Below are positions 51,641 to 62,660 of a stretch of DNA of 64,000 bases, in pieces (positions within the stretch are counted from its first letter, which is position 1; every line of letters starts with the position of its first letter). Both the position numbers and the translations under genes were made by a program. Below the pieces are notes generated by a model that ran no database searches, was not told where the DNA came from, and saw only the letters and a list, made by a program, of their open reading frames with translations. Source of the stretch: Ottelia alismoides. Its lineage: Eukaryota > Streptophyta > Magnoliopsida > Alismatales > Hydrocharitaceae. The stretch spans positions 186,001 to 250,000 of the forward strand of contig JAZKJV010001866.1 of NCBI GenBank assembly GCA_037367405.1, given 5' to 3'.

Positions 51641-52912
51641 GTAAGTGCCATGTCAAGATGATTGGTAATTCATTGCTTTGTTTTATAAGATCAAAGAGGA
51701 ACAATTAACTCTCCATTTAATAAATAATCTAATAGTCAATAACGATGACGATAGTAATACTTGTTATGTTTATATATTTCCAATTTACCAAAAGCTTTCT
51801 ATTTTCTAATTTACTTGAAATTATTTGATTAGGAGGAAAATATTGCAATTCAAAATCTTTGTGAGTTGCTATTTATCAACATGAATGAAAATCTTGTCAT
51901 TGCTTGTCTTTACTTATACAGCTACTTCGTTAACATGACATGGTCCTAATTTCTTTTCAGGCTATAGTGCAGGTGCGTCTAAGTCTTGATGCATGTTAAG
52001 ATATATACCTTAGATAACTTCTTTCACAGTGCCAGTAGTTTTCTTTTGAGAGGGAATTGTTGAAAAAAGAGAGTAATATGACACCCTTGTTACAATCACT
52101 ACCCTAAAAGGTTGTAAGCTGCACACTTCCCACATTGCATTCTCTAAGTATAGCCTCTCGTACCTTAAGATTATTATGTATATCTGCTCCCATAGCATAT
52201 AGAGCACCACCATCAGGTTATATGGCTCCCTTTTACTACAAATATCTTCAATGAACTGCACATACACTGTCTATAATGGATTGAAATGGGTGCTACTTTT
52301 ATTTAATCATTTCCATCTTGTAATTATTAGGATCACCAAAAACAGCCATGGATGTAACTTAACATTGCATTGACAGCAGGTACAATTTAGCCGATTTTAC
52401 TTATAAATTTGGCAGCATGCATCAACTTAACCAAAGATTCTTGGGTTATATTTATCTGTATAAGCCAAGTGCACAGCTTTAGTTATAGATCATATATAGG
52501 CATCTTTTCACAACCATTTCCCTAAGCTAGATCACATCAATGTTTGCTACATTCCATTCTCTGTATCATGTTTCATTTGGTATTTTTAAAGCAATGTGAA
52601 CTTTCCATTCCTGTTATTAATACACCTTTTTGTAATATTTTATAATTTTATACATTATCGTAGAAAGAATATATCTATAACAATCAAAAGCAAGCATCCC
52701 TAAAGGTAGAAATTCCCTTAGAGAAAATGGATTCTGATTAAAAGCAAACGTCACTTATGGCCACTGCTATTCGTCCAACGTTGTTTATTGAAAGCAAAAG
52801 TATGTGCATGACACAAACTCAATATGGTTTTATAAGTACTATTCATTTTTATTGACGTTTAACTTAAAAAGTAAGTGGTATCTTGAACTTTTAGATTTAT
52901 TTCTACTTACAG
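51641..52912. other. AGPase intron of 1272 bp
   Basis: AT-rich intronic DNA. A minus-strand ORF of 85 codons (52010-52267) has no recognisable domain. I see no repeat boundaries in it. Confidence 0.5.
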
Positions 52913-53462
52913 CCACCTCGCTTTGGCTTTTATGATGCAAGAAAGCCAATTTACACCTCAAGAAGGAATCTACCACCGACAAAGGTGGACAACAGCAAGG
53001 TCAGTTTTTTTAATGCTCCTAAAATGGAATCATTATTAAGAGATCTAAGTTGGTCTTCATCTTACATTGTATCTTGAAATGTTAACATTCATTTATTTTT
53101 TAAGAAATACTATTCTTGTCTTTTCTGTTTTCTGATAATAAACCTGGATGGCTACATCCTACATATAAGAGTATCTTTTCTTCTTTTCATGGAAAGGTAG
53201 GTATAGACTATATATTAAATGACTGGGACTAGTTTCCTGGACTGTATTATATGCATCGTTGCTTTGAAATGCTTATACCTATAGTCTCTCTTTTTTCTTT
53301 TTCTAAAAAGGCTTGGCTTGTGTATTCTGTCTTCAATTGTGTAGTTTACACAGTTTGAGATATAAGAATATTATAATTGCATCAAAGTAGTACCTAGAGC
53401 GAATGTCCTATTGCTCACATGTGGCTAATGTTGACTTCACTTGTATAATGAAAGAAAGGGGG

Positions 53463-54260
53463 TATTTGTTGCATACACACAGAGTTAAATGAATCCTTAT
53501 CCGCAACCTATCAATATTTTAGTAACAAGACAATAACTCAACATTCCTTCTCAAGTTGGGCGTACAAATAAAAAATGCCCACTTACCCACATTCTTCTCA
53601 AAATTGGTGTAGGGAGCCCTTTCATGAAGAAATCAACAACTTGTTCATCACTTTTTATGAAGATTGCACGAAGTCTTCTAAATCAATCCTCTCTTTGACG
53701 ACACAATATGGTTTTAAGCCTTAAAATTGCCATGACTCTCGTTGCAACATCCTTTTATTTAGCATCGACATTAGACTTCATACAAACTGTCTTTTGCTAC
53801 TTCATATCAGACGATTGCCTCCAGATATATGCAAAACCTAGTGGTGATTATTCTAATAATGTGCATCTTTCCAAATCTATGTGTGTATCATTCAATTTCA
53901 ATCTTAGCATCCTTGGTTAAATCAAGTCCTTTTCTGGGTTTTTAATGTAATAAAGAACATGTATTGTTGCCTCACGTACACATCTCTAATAACTTGCATG
54001 GGCCGACTCACCATGTTAAGATAGGTGATTTCTGGTTTAGTCAAGGTATGATAAATCAACTTTTCCACAAGTATATGGTACTAGCCTTTGGAATCCTCGC
54101 TGAGTTGTTTTCCAACTTGTGCCTTCTTCAATAGGAGTAGAATTTGGCTTACTCCTAATTTTCTAGTTTCCTTGAGTAAATCAAGTGTGTATTTTGTTGT
54201 GACAGAGAATCAAACCTTCCTCTGACATCATAATATCAATGCTTAAGAAACATTTGGGGT
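53463..54260 (-). pseudogene. Copia RT C-terminus and RNase H remnant with partial LTR (third copia lineage)
   Basis: On the minus strand, degenerate blocks can be read: KYTLDLLKET, RLV..KLIYHTLTKPEI, a RNase H core around 53700-53880 (decayed) and KSDEQVVDFFMKGLPTPILRR (53590-53660), followed by AQLEKEC. This is the C-terminus of another copia lineage, with several stops. An LTR start (TGTTGAGTTATTG) follows at about 53535 and runs to lower coordinates for an unknown distance. The polypurine tract is lost or degenerate. Confidence 0.65.
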
Positions 54261-54397
54261 CTTCGTGTTTGTTTGGGGGAGGGGGTGGAGCTTGGGTGTC
54301 AGAGAATCAAACCTTTCTTCCATTTTGTTGTTTTCCAACTTGTGCCTTCTTCAATAGGAGGGCTTCGTGTTTGTTCGGGGGAGGGGGTGGAGCTTGG
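54105..54397. repeat. Scrambled cluster of short direct duplications
   Basis: Three different direct repeats interleave. A 33-bp repeat (TTGTTTTCCAACTTGTG...) lies at 54105-54137 and 54328-54360. A 16-bp repeat (CAGAGAATCAAACCTT) lies at 54203 and 54300. A 35-bp repeat (CTTCGTGTTTG...GGAGCTTGG) lies at 54261 and 54363. The copia and L1 remnants meet here. The short G-rich ORFs (54239-54518) come from this patchwork. Confidence 0.85.
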
Positions 54398-56030
54398 TGT
54401 TGGAGAAAGTTGTGTTGTCAAAAATGCCAGTTTTCTTCTTCTCTTCAAGGGTGTTGTCGGTGGGCATTCGTCAGTGGATGGAGGGTTTGATGAGGCGCTT
54501 CTTTTGATCTCTGTGTAGCGATAGAAAGGGACTTGCATTGATAGAGTGGGACATGGTGAGGAGATATACCACAGAAGGAGGTCTGAGGGTTCTGCGGCTC
54601 GGAGATATGAACAAGGCACCACTCTCGAAGTGGATCATCAGAATTGTGGGTGATGGTTCCAATTTGCTTTCTAAGTTGATGCAGTCTATCTATTCCATCT
54701 CTCCCAGATTTTGTGCACGTGTTGATGCTGAGGCCTCACCTTCTTTGTTTTAGAGGGGCATCCATGTTGTTTTACCGGAGGTGTTTACGTTGCTTCGACC
54801 AGTCTTCTGGGACTGTGATTGCTTTATGTTCTGAAAGATGATTGGACAGAAGAAGGGGCCTTTTGTGACACACATCCCAGGTTGTTCGTTTTGGCTTTTG
54901 ATGGAGAGGCAAGGATTGCATATGTGTGGTCGAAGGGCTCATGGACATCGACATGCGTGATTGAGCTATCTGATCAAAGAGCTTAGGAGTTTTTGAGTTT
55001 AGCAAGTGTGCTGGACGGAGTGGAAGAACCGTCAACTGGTCGTGATGCATGGTGTTGGAGGGATGTTGATGCAAATGGAAATCGGCGACGGCGAAAAATA
55101 TAAATTTTGATCGGTGGAATTTATTTGGTAGAAGAAGAAATTGGAGGGGTTGAGAAGAGAAGACTCCGGTGGCGTGAGATTCAAGGAGGAAGAAACACGT
55201 AGATCGCGTGGGAGAAAGGAGAAGGGGGAGGAGAGAGGGAGATAAATCTCAAATTTTATATCCACTGAACTGTTTAACACAATAACCTATCATCCCTTTA
55301 TATAGGAGGGATGAGGTTACAAAAATAGAAACTCAAATTCAAATTCAAACTAATTATCCTAATTTGACTCTAACCGACTAACTAACTAATTTTGAAATTC
55401 AAATTAAAACTAACGACTTTTGAGATCACATGCGATCTTTTCTATTTGACTAAAATTACGACGACTCAAAATAAACGTAAATAAAATTAACGGATAAAAA
55501 GTAGATAAAAATGTAGCCCTATTTACCCATTTCATGCTGCATCAGATGTGATGTTCACTGTAAAGAAGGCTATGAGGTTTTATCCATTGGTTCATTGCCG
55601 AATATGGATGAGGTGTCATGTGCAAGATTTTGGGAGTGGAAGATTCCCATGCGGATAAAAGTTTTCTTTTAGACTTTCAGGAGTCTTTTGGTGACGGGAA
55701 TATGGAGAGACATTCTTTTCCTAGGGTTGATGAGACTTGCAGAGGCTGTGACGAGGAAGCCGAGGACATTGATCACATGTTCTTTTGTTGTCCCAGCTCT
55801 AAGGAGATTTGGGTGGCATCCAAAGTGTGTAGTGGGATATGCACGGATGCATTCTGGAGCTCTATTGGGGCATTCTGTCCCAGCTCTAAGCCCTTGTTTG
55901 GCCATCTGGTTTGCCATGATAGCTAGCTTTTTAAAAATGCAGGGTTTTAAAATTGTGAGGTTTTGCGGTGAGAATGTAATCGAGTATGCCAAGGCTCTTT
56001 TTGATTCTTAGACTTTGTAATTTTCTGTTT
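54395..56030 (+). pseudogene. L1-type LINE reverse transcriptase C-terminus, split by a solo LTR
   Basis: Plant L1 RT sequence can be followed: VVLSKMPVFFFSSRV and GLMRRFFWS, then EEGGLRVLRLGDMNKAPLSKWI-like text (54540-54650). Next comes GRDAWCWRDV, which after removal of the solo LTR at 55067-55544 continues in frame as MFTVKKAMRFYPLVH, and then the zinc-binding zf-RVT domain (FWEWKIPMRIKVFF, then CRGCDEEAEDIDHMFFCC). Stops and frameshifts abound. The 5' half and the catalytic core are missing. Confidence 0.8.
55067..55544 (-). repeat. Solo LTR inside the L1 fragment (478 bp)
   Basis: In sense (minus) it runs TGATGCAGCATG to CATTTGCATCA, with TGATGCA/TGCATCA ends. A CTATATAAAGG promoter box is followed by a CT-rich transcribed part. 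The GATGT duplication is perfect (55062-55066 and 55545-55549), and its removal restores the L1 reading frame. Its internal region and family are unknown. The ORFs on it are not genes. Confidence 0.85.
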
Positions 56031-56204
56031 ATAATTAAGATATAGAGTGTGGATGGGCCTTTTATGGAGGTCCTTCCTATTTTTATCAGAAAGTATTGGA
56101 ATGATAGGGGTGTTAGCCATTTATAGGAAAGATTATAGGTGTTGGAGCTTAATACAACTATTGACGTTAAAATGAGGAAAGAAATCAATGTTAAAACTTT
56201 CCAA

Positions 56205-56560
56205 AACCTCTAAGTGATTGATCAAATAATTGATTGGTCTATCAATGGTCGTTGATCAAATACTCAAGTGACTATTAGAAATTGAAATATCAGTAATTAG
56301 AAAGTGATTGGTTGGAACTTAAGAGTAATGACTCAGTCTTCAAAACAATATGTCCAAGTGATTGATCATGTACAAAGGGGTTGATTGATCAGATAAAAGT
56401 AGCTTCACGTGATCGATTAAATCGTCTAAAATGATCAATCATCGTGATAACGATAGCTCAAGGTGATTGGTCAATCATAATGGGTGATCGATCAATTTAT
56501 AACCAATAGCTTCAAGTGATCGATTAGTCTTCGGACAAATAGCTTAAAGTGATTGATTAG
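56205..56560. repeat. Degenerate minisatellite interrupted by Copia-G
   Basis: Recurring AAGTGATTGATCA or AAGTGATCGATTA motifs appear every 30-60 bp. Just before Copia-G a 33-bp unit (CGATTAGTCTTCGGACAAAT...) is clear, and its next copy continues at 61590-61625 after the element. Confidence 0.65.
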
Positions 56561-56703
56561 TGTTAGAATACTCAGATGATTTATTCTATAGAGCCCTCGG
56601 GTCTCTTATATAGGGAGAGAGCCCTTGGGTAAATTACATGAGAGGTACATAAAGAAACTGAAATAACATGAAATAACATAAGAGACGAACAACTGTCTCT
56701 ACA
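56561..56703 (-). repeat. 3' LTR of Copia-G (143 bp)
   Basis: On the plus strand it runs TGTTAGAATAC to GTCTCTACA. It differs from its partner at two G/A positions. Confidence 0.95.
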
Positions 56704-56714
56704 CTCCCCCTCAA
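56704..56714 (-). other. Polypurine tract of Copia-G
   Basis: TTGAGGGGGAG in sense, containing the polyprotein TGA at 56711-56713. Confidence 0.94.
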
Positions 56715-59700
56715 GATGGAGCATAGATATCTATCATGCTCAGCTTGGAAGAACATCTCTGGAAGGGTCCTCTGAGCAATGGCTTAGTGAATATGTCCGC
56801 TGTCTGATCCTCTGAACTGACATGAGACGTGGAGATGAAGCCCTTCTGAATCATGTCCCTAGTGTAATGACAATCCACCTCTATGTGTTTGGTTCTCTCA
56901 TGGAAGGCTGGATTATTGGCAATAAATAATGCTGCCTGATTATCACATTGAAGGTTCATAGGCAAGGGAACATCAACGTTCAGATCTTCTAAGACTGCTT
57001 TAACCCACATCATTTCTGTGCTTGCCTGTGCCATGGCTCTATACTCGGACTCGGCACTGGATCTCGCCACAACAGTTTGCTTCTTGCTTTTCCAAGAGAC
57101 TAAAGAGCTTCCTATGAAGATAGCAAATCCAGAAGTAGACTTACGGTCCCTTGGACATCCTGCATAATCTGCATCTGCACAGGCTGAAATAGATAGATCT
57201 GTACCTTTCTTGAATAGCAACCCTGTGCCTGGGGAAGACTTCAGATATCTCAATATCATGTGTAAGGCATCCATATGAACTTGCCTCGGCTGCTCCATGA
57301 ACTGACTCACCCTGTTTACAGCAAGGGCAATATCCGGTCGAGTTATGGTGATGTATAAGAGCTTACCCACCATTTCTCTGTACCTTCTCTTGTCCACCTC
57401 CTCAGTATCATCATCGTACAGCTTCATACTCGGGTCCATAGGTGTACTTGAAGGTCTGCATCCAGTCATTCCTGTTTCGACTAGCAAATCTGTGACATAT
57501 TTTCTTTGAGTCATCACCATTCCTTGTGCATTTCTTGCAAATTCTATCCCCAGAAAATATCGTAATGTGCCTAGATCCTTTGTAATGAACTGGCTGCCCA
57601 ACATAGACTTGGTGATCTCTACTCCCTGTGCATCATCTCCTGTAACCAATATGTCATCAACATATACCATAACAACAATGGTACCTCTAGGGGTCTTCCG
57701 GACGAACAGTGAGTGGTCCGCATTAGATCTTCTGAACCCCTGTCGTTCAATAAGCTGAGAGAGCTTCTGGAACCATGCACGGGGACTCTGTTTAAGGCCA
57801 TAGATAGCCTTATGAAGTCTGCACACCTTCTGAGTCTCCCCCTCAGCAGCAAACCCGGGTGGCTGCTGCATGTAGACTTCCTCCTGTAGTTCACCATACA
57901 AGAAAGCATTCTTAACATCAAGCTGGAAAATGGTCCAGTCACGTACCACTGCAACTGATAGGAGGATGCGAAGGGTAGAGTGTCTCGCCACCGGTGAGAA
58001 GGTATCCAAATAATTAACACCATATGTCTGTGTGAATCCCCGTGCCACGAGCCTGGCCTTGTACCTATCTAGACGACCATCTGCATGATATTTCACCGTA
58101 AAAACCCACTTGCAACTTACTACTGAGGCACCTGGAGGAATGGGAACAAGAGACCAAGTTCCCCTAGACTTCAATGCACGCATTTCTTCTTCCATTGCAA
58201 GTCACCAGCAGTCAATCTTCATTGCATCCTGATATGTCCTTGGAATCTCAACTGACGATACAGCAGCTGCAAACTTCTGAAAATCCCCAGTGAGTCTATG
58301 GAAGGAGACCTGAGAGGCAAGAGGATACGTAGCACACTGTCTGCGCTGCTTCCTAAGAGCAATGGGCCTGTCCAAATCATCCAAGACCGTGCTGACCGGA
58401 TGCTCCTCCTCCTGTAGTAAAGGTTCCTGCACAGGTGCAATATCTAAGCCATCGTTAGTGTTAGTTTCAGAACAAACCTGAGGCGTATCGGATGGTTGAG
58501 TTGTAGCCTGAGCATCGCCTTTCCGCCTTGTAAAGAACTTAGTGAAAGGAACAACAGGAGGAGGTGGTGGTGGTGGTGGTGGTGGTGTTGATGGAGTAGA
58601 GGATTGACCCAGGCTTGGCGGTGGTGGTACAAAGACATTGGAATCTGGTGAAGTGGAGGAGGCCAATCTGTCACCCGCAGGTGAGAAATACATGACAGGT
58701 TCGAAAAAGGTAACATCTGCGCTCACATAATATTTGTCATGGACAGGATCATAGCAACGGTATCCTTTCTGTGTCCTGGAGTAACCCACAAAAACGCACT
58801 TGATAGCCCTAGGAGAGAGCTTATCAAGTCCTGGAGATAAGCGGTGGACAAACGCAACAGTGCCGAAGACACGAGGTGTAAGTGCAAACAAGTCTCTGTC
58901 TGGAAAAAGAACAGAGATTGGAGACTTTTCCCCAAGAACAGTTGTAGGCATTCGATTTACTAGATAACATGCTGTAAGGATAGCATCACCCCAAAAAGAT
59001 AATGGAGCACAACTTTGAATAAGTAATGTGCGTGCAATATCAAGAAAATGTCGATGCTTACGTTCCGCAACCCCATTTTGTTGTGAGGTGTAAGCACATG
59101 TGGTTTGATGAACAATGCCTTTTGAAGAAAGAAAGGTAGCAAGAGAGCGAGTGCAGAACTCTAATGCATTATCAGTTCGCACATACTTAACAGTAGAAGA
59201 GAAAACATTCTGGATTTCATTAATAAGATTTTGAATGACACTTCCTGCTTCAGATTTATTTTTAAGAAGAAACGTCCAGGACACTCTAGAGAAGTCATCA
59301 ACCACTACTAAATAGAACCTGTGCCCCTGATGATCGGGGACACGACTTGGACCCCAAATGTCTACATGAAGTAATTCGAACGAGGAGTGACTGCTCCGAC
59401 TCTGACGACCTGGGAAGCTAGATCGATGGTGCTTCCCTAACTGACAAGCTTCACAACGAAAGGAGGAACTCGGAGAGATCTGAGGCAGTAGGTGACGCAT
59501 CTTCTGCAGAGGCAGATGACCGAACCGAAGATGCCAGGTGTACGGAGATACGACGCCTTGGGAATGCAGAGAGACACCAGCGTAGGAGTTACGAACTAGA
59601 CGATAAAGGCCATTGTGCTCAGAACCACAGCCAATCACCCTGCCCGTCAGTATGTCCTGAAAAATAACAGACGATGGATCAAAAATAGCACGACAGTGCA

Positions 59701-60949
59701 AATCACGTGTAATCTGACTAATGGATAAGAGATTCATAGAGAATTCTGGCGCATGTAGGACGTTCTGTAAGTGCATAGAGGGTAGCAAAGCCGTCTCCCC
59801 CTGACCGATGATAGGAGAATGAGTTCCATCAGCTATGAGTACAGATCGACCAGGCTGTACAGCTCTATAGGACTGAAGAATCTCTTTCTCACGGCATAGA
59901 TGATGGGTAGCTCCAGAGTCGACAATCCAACCTGTGAGGTCATGACAATGAGATGAGACTGAAGGACTACCTGAGGCACTGGCAGAGGCGGATGTACTAG
60001 CAGACGCTGATGCTGCAACATCAGAAACTTCAGCATTCTCTGGCGACGATTGTGGCATGATATCACGAAGGCGTGCCACTAACTCTTCGAACCTGTGATC
60101 TGTGGCAGGAGCTGAAGGACCCTGAACATGATCCGCGACACGTGCAGAAGGGGGGAAGCCGTGCTTTGAATAGCACGTATCCTCCGAATGACCAGTACAA
60201 CGACAGAAAGAACACGTGGACCGTATGCGACCTCCACGTCCACGTCCACCATTTCCTCTACCACGAAACGAGGACGAACCACCACGTCCCCTGGAAACTG
60301 CCATTGCAGACGGAGGTGCATTCGCTGTAGCGGATGGAACAGGTACACGACTGAGTCTCCTGTATACCTCTTCCATCGGCGGGATAGTGGCATCTGCTAG
60401 AATCTGAGAGCGTGCTGCCTCGTACTCCGGGTCTAGGGCAGCGAGTAATACGCCAACCATAGTGGCGTTGCGGAACGTCTTCTGCTGTTCCGGTGTGGCT
60501 GTAAGCGGGATGGTGCTATAGAGCTTCTCGAACATGCCATGAAACGACGTGTACAGTGAATGGAGAGGCCTCCCATTCTGCTTCGTGGTAAATATGTCAT
60601 GCTGCAACTGGAGCATCTTCGTCTCGTTGCGTACCTGAGAGTACGTCATAGCCAAAATATCCCACATCGTCTTAGCGGTGGGCTGGTGAAGGACATCATT
60701 CGCTATCTCCGTCGTGAGCGTACCTGAGAGCCAGACCTTGGCGTACGCGTCGTCAGCCTCCCATGAGGCATAAATCCCTGTCTTCTCTGGCGGTTCATCC
60801 TCGGTAAGAATATGCTTCTTACCACACGACTTCATAAGACTGAGAAACTGCATCGCCCACAGCTCGTAGTTAGTCCCGTCCATTTTGATGATTGGTGCCG
60901 AACCTTTGAAGGCACCTATGGCGGGCATCTCAAGCTTCTGTTCTGACAT
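56711..60949 (-). CDS. Copia-G gag-pol polyprotein with one in-frame stop
   Basis: The frame spans 1413 codons from the ATG at 60949 (MSEQKLEMPAIG). An upstream in-frame ATG at 60982 is less likely, because MSE-type starts are shared with Copia-F. It contains the gag core, the knuckle CSFCRCTGHSEDTC, protease WIVDSGATHH, the integrase zinc module (WHLRFGH, CEACQLGKHHR), HVDIWG, RTDNALEF and NGVAERKHRH, a proline run, RT with VYVDDILVTGDD, RNase H (ADADYAGC, RSSAESEYRAMA) and IDIYAPS. The only nonsense codon is TGA at 58202-58204 (codon 916), where Copia-E has the Arg of CWRLAMEEEM. It separates gag-protease-integrase from RT-RNase H. Confidence 0.95.
58202..58204 (-). other. In-frame TGA within the Copia-G polyprotein
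   Basis: The codon sits between DCW and LAMEEEM, exactly between integrase-linker and RT. A single C-to-T change from CGA explains it. Confidence 0.93.
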
Positions 60950-60991
60950 AATTCCGGAGAAGAACAAGTACTGATAGACCAAGAAAGTATT

Positions 60992-61031
60992 GTCTACCGA
61001 GACCTTGTGGGATTCAAGTGCATAGGTAGAC
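60992..61031 (-). other. Conserved leader hairpin of Copia-G
   Basis: In sense, GTCTACC (61031-61025) and GGTAGAC (60998-60992) flank exactly 26 nt, 42 nt upstream of the gag ATG. A second, 14-bp perfect inverted repeat (61011-61024 with 61035-61048) overlaps the loop. Confidence 0.7.
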
Positions 61032-61129
61032 GATTATGCACTTGAATCGACCATCACGACGAGTCCTAGCGAGGATGCGGTTCCCCGGCCACGAGTAGAG
61101 GCTCTGGGAGCCCCTACAACTGGATTACG

Positions 61130-61420
61130 GTGGCTGAAGGACTGTTGACAGCGAGCAGGAGGCTGGGGGCTGGAGGCCGGGGGGGTTGGGCGGCGGTGTA
61201 GGGGCTGGGCGACGCTGATCGGAGGGCCGCAAGGTGCTGGGGGGGGGCCCGCTGGGGGCTGGGGAGCCCGCTGGGGGGCTGGGGAGGCCGCTGCGGAGGG
61301 CGCTGGGGGGCTGCGGAGCCCGCTGGGGGGCTGGGCGAGGAGGCGGCGAGCCCGGGGAGGGAGGGTTCGAAACCCTAGGCGGCGGGAGGGAGAGGGGGGG
61401 GGCGGCGGTGGAGAACCCTA
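61130..61420. repeat. G-rich block in the Copia-G leader (C-rich in sense)
   Basis: The plus strand has dozens of GGG to GGGGGG runs in GCTGGGGGGCTGG-like units. The 72-codon plus-strand ORF here is low complexity and is not a gene. Confidence 0.8.
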
Positions 61421-61434
61421 GGGTTAGGGTTATG

Positions 61435-61446
61435 GCTCTGATACCA
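61435..61446 (-). other. Primer-binding site of Copia-G
   Basis: An exact TGGTATCAGAGC in sense orientation, adjoining the 5' LTR. Confidence 0.94.
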
Positions 61447-61589
61447 TGTTAGAATACTCAGATGATTTATTCTATAGAGCCCTCAGGTCTCTTATATAGG
61501 GAGAGAGCCCTTGGGTAAATTACATGAGAGATACATAAAGAAACTGAAATAACATGAAATAACATAAGAGACGAACAACTGTCTCTACA
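61447..61589 (-). repeat. 5' LTR of Copia-G (143 bp)
   Basis: The partner of the LTR at 56561. In sense it runs TGTAGAGACAG to TTCTAACA, with a TATATAA box at 61498-61492. Confidence 0.95.
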
Positions 61590-61625
61590 ATTAGTCTTCA
61601 GACAAATAGCTTAAAGTGATCGATT

Positions 61626-62170
61626 AATGCTTTGAAAATATCGATCAAGGCTAGGGTTGATATTTGAAAGATGGTTTGGATAAAACTTAGCATGTTTAAT
61701 ATTACATATGCAAGACTATTGCGCTTTACAAGTTTTATTGAGGTTTTTTGGCGAATCATGAGTTCTTTGTATACAGCTTGAATCATGTATCTTGGTCAAT
61801 CTAATTAGCTGCATAGAGAATTAAATGCGAGTGTCTAATGATAATTATGTATCATTATTAAAATGGTTGCTTGAGATGTATTTTGCTAATACAATATTCA
61901 TATAATTAAGTACGAAATGGATCTACATCCAATATTTGTTTATCCCAGATACACATTTTGACAGAGTTCCTCTCTGTTTTATGTCAAGGATTTTCTATTT
62001 TTTTGAGTGAAATGGAGTGATCGCAGCAAATAATATTTTTATTTTGGAAATATGGGATGAGGTTTATAGATGGCTTTGTTCTCTTAAAAAAATCTATGGA
62101 ATATGGAAGTTCTTTTATAATTATGCTTGTTTAGTATGTGTATGCACAAAATTCCATGTAAGTGCCAACC
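61626..62170. other. AT-rich DNA, nothing recognised
   Basis: After the minisatellite residue no ORF longer than 62 codons, no repeat and no transposon boundary is seen. Confidence 0.5.
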
Positions 62171-62179
62171 ATGGAAGGC

Positions 62180-62660
62180 CGTATTGATATCGATATCGTT
62201 TCGGTCCGCCTGAAATGGATATCGGGATATATCGACGATATCAGTGGAAATGTCGAAAATGACTCAAAAAAGTTAAATTTTTTGAAATTTTTTTTCAGAA
62301 ACTAAGATCATCCAAGATATTAGAACAACAAATAACCTGCAAATACACACTTGTATCACACATATCAGTCATTTATAGACCATATATCGCTCATATCGGT
62401 ATCGCACATATCGGTCATCTCGATGTTAATGTTGATTCTTGACTTATAAAATATTGGAAATGGATTCCATTCAAGTTCTTATAACATGAAATATTACAAA
62501 TATACACTTCATAACACACATAGATAATTCATGAGGACTATGATCCTTAAACTACACATATCGGTCATATTGATTCGAATATATCGCTGATATTGTTAGT
62601 TGTTGACCTACTATATATATTGAAAATGGAGTTCATCCAAGTTCTTTGATTACTAAATAA
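62180..62660. repeat. ATATCG-rich subterminal region of a probable hAT transposon
   Basis: Motifs of the type ATATCGGTC, ATATCGCTC and GATATCGATATCG recur about ten times on both strands. They lie downstream of the transposase 3' end (minus strand). Dense short subterminal motifs are typical transposase-binding regions. The exact terminus and target duplication were not found. Confidence 0.45.

Larger units (their letters stand above)
50586..52999 (+). pseudogene. ADP-glucose pyrophosphorylase large subunit, three-exon fragment
   Basis: AGPase makes ADP-glucose for starch synthesis in plastids, and the large subunit is regulatory. Three exons can be read. Exon 50586-50658 gives WRFPTANDFGSEIIPASAKE and ends at GTATAA. 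Exon 51560-51640 (after TTGCAG) gives [20 protein letters not shown] and ends at GTAAGT. Exon 52913-52999 (after TTACAG) gives [20 protein letters not shown] and ends at GTCAGT. Exon phases agree, splice sites are canonical and there are no stops. ASAKEF and TSRRNLPP mark the large rather than the small subunit. Exons for the N-terminal catalytic half and for the following left-handed helix domain were not found, so this is a fragment or a gene broken by insertions. Confidence 0.88.
56561..61589 (-). mobile_element. Copia-G: nearly intact Ty1/copia element
   Basis: This 5029-bp element has 143-bp LTRs (56561-56703 and 61447-61589) that differ at two positions. The target duplication ATTAG is perfect (56556-56560 and 61590-61594). 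It has an exact primer site and polypurine tract and one polyprotein frame broken by a single TGA. Protein and LTR structure place it with Copia-C, E and F. The leader (60950-61434) contains a conserved hairpin and a strongly C-rich block in sense. Confidence 0.95.

Noticed and set aside
51956..51974. Possible mini-exon between TTTTCAG and GTGCGT in the AGPase intron
   Set aside because: It would add a few codons absent from AGPase large subunits, and exons 2 and 3 join in phase without it.
53708..53920. 70-codon plus-strand ORF
   Set aside because: It is antisense to a decayed copia RNase H.
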